From assembly GCA_946528255.1 (NCBI GenBank), contig CAMMYR010000002.1, positions 1 to 16,021 on the forward strand: DNA of 16,021 nt, read 5' to 3'. This DNA comes from an uncultured Methanomicrobiales archaeon. GTDB taxonomy: Archaea; Thermoplasmatota; Thermoplasmata; Methanomassiliicoccales; Methanomethylophilaceae. The notes under the pieces were generated by a model. That model saw nothing but the letters and a program-made list of their open reading frames with translations, had not been told where the DNA came from and did not search any database. The first letter of the stretch is position 1; each line of letters begins with the position of its first letter. The position numbers were made by a program, and so were the translations under genes. Below are positions 6,352-13,075 of this stretch, piece after piece.

Positions 6352-7869
6352 TCAGTTGCGGGTGACGGTGTCGTAGACGGATCCGTCGGCGTTCCTGATC
6401 ACGGCGGTCAGAGGCATCTGGCCGGGCAGGCTGTGCGTGGCGCAGGAGTTGCAGGGGTCGTATGCCCTGAACGCCATCTCGACCATGTTCAGCAGACCGG
6501 GGGAGACCTCGAAGTTGTGGATCAGGGCCTTGGCGACCTTGGCCACATCCATGCAGATCGGCGGGTTGTTGTTGGTGGTTCCGACGACCATGTTGCATGC
6601 GGTCACGATGCCGTTCTCGTCGCAGGTGTAGTCGTGGGTCAGGGTACCCCTGGGGGCCTCGACGCAGCCGACACCGCGGCCACCGGGGACGATGTCCTTC
6701 TGCTTGATGTCTCCGTTGCAGAGATCGGGGTTCTGGGCGTCCTCGAGGCACTTCTCCGCGCAGCAGAGCATCTCGATGATCCTGGCCCAGTGGGTAGCCA
6801 GGGTGAACTGGCAGGGTCCCTCGACGCCGGCGTCCTTCAGGATGCCCCTGTACTCGAGCAGTGCGTCCTGCGCGAGGGGTGTGGGCATCTCCTTGGCGAC
6901 GTTCAGCCTGGACAGGGGGGTGGCCCTGTAGATACCGCTGTCGGGTCCGTCGACGAGTCCCTTCCATCCGGGGTTCCTCAGGTAGGGGAACTTCTCGAAG
7001 GACCAGGGCTCGACGCCCTCGGCGATGTTGTCGAGGTAGTCGTAGGGGTCGTAGAGGTGTGTCTGCTCGCCCTTCTGGTTGACGACCTTGACCTTTCCGT
7101 CGTGGATCTCGAACTGGTCCTTGCCGTTGACGAGTCCCATGTGGTAGGTCTCGTGGTAGTACAGGTCCTTGTTCAGGACGATGTCCATGTAATCCTTGTT
7201 GGCGAAGACGACATCCTTGAAGACCTGCAGGGAGGTCTTGGCGAACTCGACCATTCCCTCGGCGTAGCCGATGATCTCCTTCTGCTCCTCCTTGCTGATG
7301 GCCTTGGAGACTCCTCCGGGCACTCCCATGACGGGGTGGGTGGGCTTGCCTCCGATGATCGCCTGGACCTTCTGGGCCTCCTTCCTGGTCTTCAGGACGG
7401 CTCCTCCGAGGTCGAGGCCCACGCGGGCGACGACTCCGAGGACGTTCCTCTCCGCGGCGGGGGCCGCGGGACCGCAGACGAAGTCGGGTGCGGCCAGCGC
7501 ATAGAAGTGCGCGATGTGGCTGTGCACGAAGTGGGCGTTGTAGAACGTGTCCCTGATGAGGAACGCGGTCTCGGTCGGCTTCGTGTTGTAGCATCCGTCT
7601 ATCGCCTTGGTGGAGGCCATGTGGTGCGCGCCGGGGCACACACCGCAGAGCCTGGCGGTGATCTGGTTCAGCTCGGTTACCTTCCTTCCGATGCAGAATC
7701 TCTCGAAGCCTCTCAGCTCGGGGACCTGCCAGTATGCGTTGGTGACGTCTCCCTTGTCATCGAGGAAGATTTCGATCTTTCCGTGTCCCTCGAGACGGGT
7801 GATGGGGTCGACTGTCACGCGCTTCTCTGTGACTTTCTTCTTGTCATCCCAAATGATAGGTGCAGCCAT
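6352..7869 (-). CDS. mvhA: F420-non-reducing [NiFe] hydrogenase, large subunit
   Basis: 505-residue catalytic subunit of the cytoplasmic MvhADG hydrogenase, which oxidises H2 and passes electrons through MvhG and MvhD to HdrA. The [NiFe] ligands are visible: RLCGVCPGAHH (C75, C78) near the N-terminus and DPCNSCATH (C473, C476) near the C-terminus. DPITRLEGHG at 21-30 is the usual group signature. After H479 a 26-residue tail remains, which in this family is removed by a maturation endopeptidase once Ni is inserted; no such protease gene lies in the window. The ATG follows the mvhG TAA with no spacer, and an AAGGAGGT inside the mvhG end provides the ribosome site, so translation is probably coupled. 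It is the last gene of the operon; no mvhB polyferredoxin follows. Confidence 0.97.
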   Translation of the reverse strand: MAAPIIWDDKKKVTEKRVTVDPITRLEGHGKIEIFLDDKGDVTNAYWQVPELRGFERFCIGRKVTELNQITARLCGVCPGAHHMASTKAIDGCYNTKPTETAFLIRDTFYNAHFVHSHIAHFYALAAPDFVCGPAAPAAERNVLGVVARVGLDLGGAVLKTRKEAQKVQAIIGGKPTHPVMGVPGGVSKAISKEEQKEIIGYAEGMVEFAKTSLQVFKDVVFANKDYMDIVLNKDLYYHETYHMGLVNGKDQFEIHDGKVKVVNQKGEQTHLYDPYDYLDNIAEGVEPWSFEKFPYLRNPGWKGLVDGPDSGIYRATPLSRLNVAKEMPTPLAQDALLEYRGILKDAGVEGPCQFTLATHWARIIEMLCCAEKCLEDAQNPDLCNGDIKQKDIVPGGRGVGCVEAPRGTLTHDYTCDENGIVTACNMVVGTTNNNPPICMDVAKVAKALIHNFEVSPGLLNMVEMAFRAYDPCNSCATHSLPGQMPLTAVIRNADGSVYDTVTRN

Positions 7870-9090
7870 TTACTGACCTCCTTCCTTAACTGCCCTCTTG
7901 ATAAGGGACTTTCCGAGGGTGAACGCGTAGAAGTACCCGAGCGGGTCCTTGATCGTGCTCATGATCTCGATGATCTCATCCTCGCCGATGATACCGTCGT
8001 CCTCCCTGATGGGGAACATGGACGCGATGGCGGTGAAGATACTGGCTCCCTGCTCCTGGACGTCCGCGGTGGGTCCGTAGCATCCGCGGCAGGGCTGGCC
8101 CGCCTTGGTGCACCTGGCGCCGCAGCCTCCGACGGTAGCGGGTCCGAGGCACAGGATTCCCTGGTCCATCAGGCACTTGTCGGGGTCGACATCGACCTCG
8201 TGGGGCTCGCAGATCTTGGTGATCCTGGCGTTCTCCTTCTTCCTGGGGCACTCCTCGCACAGGGTCTTGGTGGTGATACCGATCATGGTTCCCTTGGGCG
8301 GCAGGGCGACTCCGTTGTACGCGAAGTCGGCGACGGCCTTCAGCATGTGGCTGATGGTCTCCTGCAGGGGAGGGCAGCCGGGGACGTAGTAGTCCACGTC
8401 GATGGTCTGGTCCAGCGTCTTGACGGTGTCGTAGAGGCAGGGCAGCGTGAGCTCTCCCTCGGGGGCCTCGTACTTGTACTGGGGGATCACGGGCTTGTCC
8501 TTGTGGTAGTCGGCCTGGAAGTTGGCGCTGCTCGGGGTCTTGGTGTACACATAGTCCAGGATCTCGTCCGCGCCGGACACGAGGTTGGCGAGGGCGGGGC
8601 TTCCGCCGAAGCAGGCGCAGGTTCCGTAGGCGACGACGATCTTGGACTTCTGCCTGAGCAGCTTGACCATGTGCTCGTTCTCGGAGTTCCTGACGGCACC
8701 GGAGATGATGGAGACGGTGATCTCGCCGTCATCCATGGCGGCGATGTCCTTCTCCTTTCCATCGGCGGCGATGGGCCACATGACGATGTCGGCCATGTCG
8801 CCGATGGTCAGGATCCTCTCGTTGGTGTCCAGCAGGGACACGTCGCATCCGCCGCAAGCGGCCGCCCAGTAGATGGCCAGCTTGATCTTTCCGCCCTTGG
8901 GCGCGCCGGGGAGGAGCTCTCCCAGGTCCGCGGCCTCGAGCCCGACGGTCTCCTTGTCGCAGCCGCATCCGCAGGAAGCGGGGGCGGCTTTGGGAGCGGC
9001 GGCCGCCGCAGCCTTCTCGGCCTTCTTCTCGGCCTTGGGGGCTTCGGCTCCGCTCTCCTTCTTCTTGAATATCTTACTGAAGAATCCCAT
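7870..9090 (-). CDS. mvhG: F420-non-reducing hydrogenase small subunit with novel N-terminal extension
   Basis: 406-residue electron-transfer subunit of MvhADG carrying three iron-sulfur clusters. Cysteine groups seen: AAACGGCD (C79, C82), GTCACFGG, VPGCPP, CEECPRKK and the dense C-terminal set through CLGPATVGGCGARC and CRGCYGP. The usual family start corresponds to about residue 66 (GGKIKLAIYW). Before it lies an unusual tail: a short amphipathic basic head (MGFFSKIFKKKE), a low-complexity Ala/Lys/Pro/Glu linker (13-38), and a CGCGC motif (C40, C42, C44). The start is well supported: AAGGAGG at 9099-9105 is 8 bases before the ATG, which directly abuts the mvhD TGA. The tail is therefore translated. 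It may anchor the complex to membrane or a partner, or bind metal; this is inference. Confidence 0.96.
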   Translation of the reverse strand: MGFFSKIFKKKESGAEAPKAEKKAEKAAAAAAPKAAPASCGCGCDKETVGLEAADLGELLPGAPKGGKIKLAIYWAAACGGCDVSLLDTNERILTIGDMADIVMWPIAADGKEKDIAAMDDGEITVSIISGAVRNSENEHMVKLLRQKSKIVVAYGTCACFGGSPALANLVSGADEILDYVYTKTPSSANFQADYHKDKPVIPQYKYEAPEGELTLPCLYDTVKTLDQTIDVDYYVPGCPPLQETISHMLKAVADFAYNGVALPPKGTMIGITTKTLCEECPRKKENARITKICEPHEVDVDPDKCLMDQGILCLGPATVGGCGARCTKAGQPCRGCYGPTADVQEQGASIFTAIASMFPIREDDGIIGEDEIIEIMSTIKDPLGYFYAFTLGKSLIKRAVKEGGQ

Positions 9091-9510
9091 TCAGTTCGCC
9101 TCCTTCTGCAGGGGGGTGGGCCCGAGGGCCTTGATGGTGTCGATGAACTCGATGACGGTCTTCTGGAACTTCTCTCCTTCGGATGCGGAGACCCACTCGA
9201 GCTTGAGCCTCTTGGGGTCGAATCCGTACTGCTCCAGGACCATCCTCAGGAGGGCGATCCTCCTTCTGGCCCTGTAGTTTCCGCCGATGTAGTGGCAGTC
9301 GGCGGGGTGGCATCCGAGGACCATGACGCCGTCGGCTCCCTTGGAGAACGCCCTGAGGACGAACTCGGGGTCCACACGCGCGGAGCACATGGTCCTGATG
9401 ATACGGAAGTTGGTGGGCATCTGCAGCCTTGCGACTCCTGCTCCGTCGGCACCCGCATAGGAGCACCAGTTGCAGCAGAAGGTCACGATTCTGGGTTCGA
9501 AATCTGCCAT
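9091..9510 (-). CDS. mvhD: F420-non-reducing hydrogenase iron-sulfur subunit D
   Basis: 139-residue MvhD, the [2Fe-2S] adaptor that hands electrons from the hydrogenase to HdrA in the Hdr-Mvh complex. The conserved cysteines are all present: FCCNWCSYAGAD (C12, C13, C16), RTMCSARVDP (C42) and LGCHPADCHYIGGN (C67, C72). Length is typical and there is no fusion to HdrA, unlike some methanogens. It starts at 9510, 6 bases after the hdrA TGA, with GGAGGAG at 9522-9528 within the end of hdrA as ribosome site. It ends directly against mvhG. Position between hdrA and mvhG matches its bridging role. Confidence 0.97.
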   Translation of the reverse strand: MADFEPRIVTFCCNWCSYAGADGAGVARLQMPTNFRIIRTMCSARVDPEFVLRAFSKGADGVMVLGCHPADCHYIGGNYRARRRIALLRMVLEQYGFDPKRLKLEWVSASEGEKFQKTVIEFIDTIKALGPTPLQKEAN

Positions 9511-9516
9511 TTGAAA

Positions 9517-12500
9517 TCACTCTCCTCCAACGGGGTAGTCCAGGCAGGCATCGATCTCGGCGATGATCTGCTTGTTCCTGAATCCTCTCTGCTCCATCGC
9601 ACCTGCGGGGCAGGAGGCGACGCAGCATCCGCATCCCTTGCACAGACCGGCGTTGACGACGCTCTTGAGTGTGCCGTTGGGCTGCTCCTCGAGGCTGATG
9701 GCGTTGTAGTCGCAGCATCCGACGCAGACTCCGCATCCGTCGCACAGGTTGTGGTTGGACACGGCGACGATACCCTCGGAGATCAGCTTGTCCTTGGAGA
9801 TGACGGTCAGCATCCTGGAGGCGGCTCCGGAGGCCTGGGCGATGCACTCGTCCATGAACTTGGGCCAGTGGGCGGCACCGGCGACGTAGACACCCTCGGT
9901 GGCGAAGTCGACCGGCCTGAGCTTCTGGTGGGCCTCGAAGTAGAATCCGTCCTTGGAGATGGGGACCTTGACCATCTTGGCGAGGTTCTCCTTCTCCTCC
10001 CTCATGGGAGTGATACCGGCGGCGAGGATGACGGTGTCGACGGGGATCTCGAGCTCTTCGCCGAGAGTGGCGTCGAAGGCCTTGACGGCCTTTCCGTCGT
10101 ACGCGGGCATGGCATCGTTGACGGGGTACCTCAGGAACTTGACTCCCATCTGGCAGGCCCTGCTGTAGAGCTCCTCGCGGAATCCGTATGTCCTGATGTC
10201 CTTGTGGATGATGGTCACGTTGGCCATGGGGTTCTGCAGCTTGATCTGGATGGCCATCCTCAGGGAGGCGGCGCAGCAGACACGGCTGCAGTAGTGGACG
10301 TTGTCGTTCCTGGAACCGACGCACTGGATGAAGACGACGTCGTTGCCCTTGAACTTGCCGGAGTCGATGAGCTGCTCGGCGGTGATCTGGGTCATGACCT
10401 TGTCATCCTTGCCGAAGTTGTACTCGGTGGGCTCGTAGGCGCCGGCACCGACGGCGAACAGGACGGCTCCGACGGGGTACTCCTTGCCGTCGCTGAGCTG
10501 CAGCTTGAAGTTACCGACGAATCCGGGGATGTCCTTGACGTTGACGCCCTTGTGCACGGTGATCAGCTTGTTGGACTCGACCTTGGAGATGGTCTCCTTG
10601 AGGAAGTCCTGGACGGAGACACCGTCCTCCTTGTGGCTGAAGTTCCTGGCGAATCCTCCCAGCTCCTTCTCCCTCTCGACGAGGTGGACGGGGTATCCCT
10701 GGGCGGCGATGTCCAGAGCGGCGGTCATACCGGTGATACCTCCACCGATGACGGCGGCGGCGTTGGTGACCGGGATCTCGGAACCGACGAGGGGCTCGAG
10801 CAGGCTCGCTTTGGCGATGGCCATCCTGAGCAGGTCCTTGGCCTTCTTGGTGGCGGCCTCGTGCTCGTGCATGTGGATCCAGGAGCACTGGTCGCGGATG
10901 TTGGCCATGTTGCACAGGTACTTGTTCAGACCTCCGTCCCTGCAGGCCTCCCTGAAGAGGGGCTCGTGGGTCCTGGGGGTGCATGAGGCGACGACGACCC
11001 TGTTGAGGTCCTGCTCCTTGATGGCTGCGGAGATGCTCTCCAGGCAGTCCTGGGCGCAGGCGTACTGGGACTCTTTGGCCAGCACGACGTTGGGCAGGGT
11101 CTTCGCGTACTCGACGACGCTGGGGACGTCGACCACGGATCCGATGTTGATACCGCAGTGGCAGACCCAGACACCGACGCGGGGTGCGACTCCCTCGACT
11201 TCCTTCTCGGGGGGGTAGACCTTGGGCGCGCAGGGCTCGAATTTCTCGTCGACGATCCAGGCTCCGGCCTTGGCGGAAGCTCCGCAGGCCTCGGCGACGG
11301 ATGTGGGGATGTCCTTGGGAGCGGCGAAGGCTCCGGTGACGAAGATACCCTCTCTGGTTGTCTCGAGGGGGTGGTACACGGAGGTCTTGCAGAATCCGTA
11401 CTCGTTGAGCTCGATGCCCAGGGTCTTGGCGAATTCCTCGGCTCCCTCCGGGGGCGCGAGTCCGATGGACAGGACGACGATGTCGAACTCCTCGGAGACT
11501 CCGTTGTTCTCGTCGTCGGTGTAGCTGATGGTCAGCTTCTTGGTGACAGGGTCCTCCTCGACGTTGGCGACGCGGGCTCCCCTGTGCATCCTGATGCCGT
11601 ACTCATCCTCACCGCGGTGGATGTATGCCTCGAACTCCTTTCCATAGGACCTGATGTCCATGAAGAAGATGTCCTCCTGCAGGTCTCCGTGCTCCTTGGT
11701 GATCATGGCCTGCTTGGTCGCGTACATGCAGCACACGGACGAGCAGTACTTCTTCCAGCCCTTCTTCTCGGACCTGGATCCGCAGCACTGGATGTATGCG
11801 ATCTTCTTGGGGTCCTCTCCGGAGGAGGGCACGGTGATGTGTCCCCTGTTGGGACCGGAAGCGCACATGATCCTCTCGTACTCGATAGCGGTCACGACGT
11901 TCTGGAACTTGCCGTAGCCGTACTCGGTGGCGACGTGGGCGTCCCAGACCTTGAATCCGGGAGCGGCGATGATGGATCCGACCTCGAGGGTGATCTCCTC
12001 ATCCTTCTCGTCGTAGTGGATGGCGCCCTTTCCGCAAGTCTTGGCGCAGAGTCCGCACTTGCCCTTCTTGATCATGTTGCAGTAGTCCTTGTCGATCAGA
12101 GCGACACGGGGGACGGCCTGCGCATGGGGGATGTAGATCGCCTTCCTGGTGGTGAGCCCGAACTCGTACTTGTCCGGGATGTTCTTCACGGGACACTTAG
12201 CAAGGCAGTCCCCGCAGCCGGTACACTCCTTGGGGTTGACGTACCTGGCCTTCTTCAGGACCTTTACCTTGAAGTCTCCCGCCTTCCCATCAACGCTCAG
12301 GACCTCGTGGTAGGTCAGAGTGGTGATGTTCGGGTGTCCGTTACAGTCCGCCATTTTAGGCGAGAGGATACACGCGGAACAGTCGTTCGTAGGGAACGTC
12401 TTGTCCAGACGGCACATCACTCCACCGATGGTGGCGTCTTTCTCCACCAGGTAGACGTGAATGCCCCTGTCTGCAAGATCCAGGGAAGCCTGGATTCCCG

Positions 12501-12537
12501 CGATTCCTCCACCGATTACCAACGCTGATTTTGTCAA
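9517..12537 (-). CDS. hdrA: Long two-flavin HdrA, heterodisulfide reductase subunit A
   Basis: 1006-residue HdrA, about half as long again as the ordinary one (around 650). HdrA holds the bifurcating FAD that splits electrons from H2 between ferredoxin and the heterodisulfide. First half (1-440): FAD fold VIGGGIAG (7-14), TFPTNDCSAC (C53, C56), a ferredoxin-like insert with C105/108/111/115 and C161/164/168, and YIQCCGSR...YCSSVCCMYA. Second half: the classical HdrA N-terminal cluster domain from about 454 (VWVCHCGINIG, SCTPRTHEP), a second FAD fold (VIGGGITG near 596-603) lacking the FPTNDCSxC motif, FIQCVGSR...YCSRVCC, and a terminal 2[4Fe-4S] ferredoxin (C932-C942, C966-C976). The TTG at 12537 is chosen over the more upstream TTG at 12558 because GGAGG (12545-12549) lies 7 bases before it. 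No ATG is available in frame. hdrB and hdrC are not adjacent. Confidence 0.95.
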   Translation of the reverse strand: MTKSALVIGGGIAGIQASLDLADRGIHVYLVEKDATIGGVMCRLDKTFPTNDCSACILSPKMADCNGHPNITTLTYHEVLSVDGKAGDFKVKVLKKARYVNPKECTGCGDCLAKCPVKNIPDKYEFGLTTRKAIYIPHAQAVPRVALIDKDYCNMIKKGKCGLCAKTCGKGAIHYDEKDEEITLEVGSIIAAPGFKVWDAHVATEYGYGKFQNVVTAIEYERIMCASGPNRGHITVPSSGEDPKKIAYIQCCGSRSEKKGWKKYCSSVCCMYATKQAMITKEHGDLQEDIFFMDIRSYGKEFEAYIHRGEDEYGIRMHRGARVANVEEDPVTKKLTISYTDDENNGVSEEFDIVVLSIGLAPPEGAEEFAKTLGIELNEYGFCKTSVYHPLETTREGIFVTGAFAAPKDIPTSVAEACGASAKAGAWIVDEKFEPCAPKVYPPEKEVEGVAPRVGVWVCHCGINIGSVVDVPSVVEYAKTLPNVVLAKESQYACAQDCLESISAAIKEQDLNRVVVASCTPRTHEPLFREACRDGGLNKYLCNMANIRDQCSWIHMHEHEAATKKAKDLLRMAIAKASLLEPLVGSEIPVTNAAAVIGGGITGMTAALDIAAQGYPVHLVEREKELGGFARNFSHKEDGVSVQDFLKETISKVESNKLITVHKGVNVKDIPGFVGNFKLQLSDGKEYPVGAVLFAVGAGAYEPTEYNFGKDDKVMTQITAEQLIDSGKFKGNDVVFIQCVGSRNDNVHYCSRVCCAASLRMAIQIKLQNPMANVTIIHKDIRTYGFREELYSRACQMGVKFLRYPVNDAMPAYDGKAVKAFDATLGEELEIPVDTVILAAGITPMREEKENLAKMVKVPISKDGFYFEAHQKLRPVDFATEGVYVAGAAHWPKFMDECIAQASGAASRMLTVISKDKLISEGIVAVSNHNLCDGCGVCVGCCDYNAISLEEQPNGTLKSVVNAGLCKGCGCCVASCPAGAMEQRGFRNKQIIAEIDACLDYPVGGE

Positions 12538-12549
12538 ATCATTGCCTCC
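12534..12549 (-). promoter_or_regulatory. Shine-Dalgarno and TTG start of hdrA, with overlapping minimal ORF
   Basis: On the minus strand GGAGG (12549-12545) is followed after 7 bases by TTG (12537-12535), giving MTKSALVIGGG. An out-of-frame ATG at 12542 reads ATG ATT TGA, a two-codon ORF overlapping the TTG. It is only 2 bases from the GGAGG and so a poor start. The rare start codon heads a presumably highly expressed operon. Confidence 0.65.
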
Positions 12550-12554
12550 GTTTA

Positions 12555-12569
12555 CCAAACGGTGTTTGG
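12555..12569 (-). promoter_or_regulatory. Perfect dyad in the hdrA leader
   Basis: CCAAAC (12555-12560), spacer GGT, GTTTGG (12564-12569): a perfect 6-bp inverted repeat with a 3-base gap, 5 bases upstream of the hdrA Shine-Dalgarno. It may be a protein-binding dyad or a small leader hairpin. Confidence 0.45.
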
Positions 12570-12595
12570 AATGTTTCCTATAATAGGGAGAATGG

Positions 12596-12638
12596 TATAT
12601 TAAGCAAATTAAGAAAGTAATTTATAGCAACATGCTAT
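12596..12638 (-). promoter_or_regulatory. Candidate hdrA operon promoter with dyad over the TATA box
   Basis: On the minus strand CTATAAAT (12627-12620) and CTTAATATACC (about 12606-12596) are the best TATA candidates. They place the start of transcription at about 12595 or 12573. A perfect inverted repeat ATAGCA-ACA-TGCTAT (12624-12638) overlaps the first, the arrangement expected of an operator. Confidence 0.45.
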
Positions 12639-13046
12639 GTAACCATGAGTTTTCGGGTTTTGCCAATTCGTCCTACCTAAAATTTTTAGGGTAGACTAAA
12701 AATCAAATAGCCAGACATCGGATTTTGCATTTTCGTATGAATTATCTCAAAGGATTAAACAACAGGTATTTTAGTTGGATATTGTCTAAATTGTAGTCTG
12801 AGATCAAGGTAAGAAACACCGCAAAACCAGACTGCACATATGACAGAGGATTTAAGTATTGGATTAATCAAAAAATGTATGATTCTTGTTTTCTGGCTAT
12901 AGTTGGATGGATATCATGAAGTCAATCCATCCAATTAGTAACACTAATTCAAAAATAATAACACCAATCGTTTTCCGCCACCCTCATTCCGATCCCATCC
13001 GCTCTCAACTTGAATTTTGGATGGTCGCCGGGTCTTTTCGACAGGG
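12639..13046. other. AT-rich divergent spacer with inverted repeats, no gene recognised
   Basis: About 400 bases without a convincing gene between the divergent hdrA and rnp2 units. It is far more AT-rich than the flanking genes (17 G/C of 60 at 12721-12780) until about 12965. The longest ATG frames are about 20 codons without Shine-Dalgarno. It holds three notable inverted repeats: CTACCTAAAA/TTTTA-g-GGTAG (12673-12694), a stem of up to 13 bp (12900-12912 with 12925-12937), and AATTAGT-AAC-ACTAATT (12933-12949). No tRNA fold or C/D box pair is visible. It could hold promoters, an AT-rich chromatin site or an untranslated RNA. Confidence 0.5.
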
Positions 13047-13071
13047 TTAAAACCCCGCCGCACATGGGAGG
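13047..13071 (+). promoter_or_regulatory. Candidate rnp2 promoter element and Shine-Dalgarno
   Basis: TTAAAA at 13047-13052 is a weak TATA candidate; AAAAATAATA at 12951-12960 is an alternative giving a leader of about 90 bases. GGAGGT at 13066-13071 precedes the ATG at 13076 by 4 bases and selects it over the ATG at 13064. Confidence 0.45.
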
Positions 13072-13075
13072 TATC

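Noticed and set aside
6433..10986. A plus-strand open frame of over 1500 codons antisense to mvhA, mvhG, mvhD and part of hdrA
   Set aside because: The product is a low-complexity Leu/Val/Gly/Asp-rich chain with no motif. It is the composition shadow of GC-biased codons in the real minus-strand genes.
11158..12528. Another long plus-strand frame antisense to the 5' part of hdrA
   Set aside because: Same Leu/Gly/Asp/Val-rich shadow composition; the opposite strand encodes all HdrA motifs.
12556..12558. TTG at 12558 as the hdrA start, adding seven residues
   Set aside because: No ribosome site precedes it. The GGAGG lies inside those seven codons at the right distance for the TTG at 12537.
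12840..12902. Short ORF of 20 codons (MTEDLSIGLIKKC...) ending in TAG, considered as a small protein or a pyrrolysine read-through
   Set aside because: No Shine-Dalgarno, the read-through adds only about eleven codons, and it runs into the hairpin region. No support beyond an open frame.
12639..13046. A C/D box or other known small RNA in the AT-rich spacer
   Set aside because: A CTGA occurs near 12798, but no matching C box is placed to pair with it, and no tRNA-like or SRP-like fold is visible.
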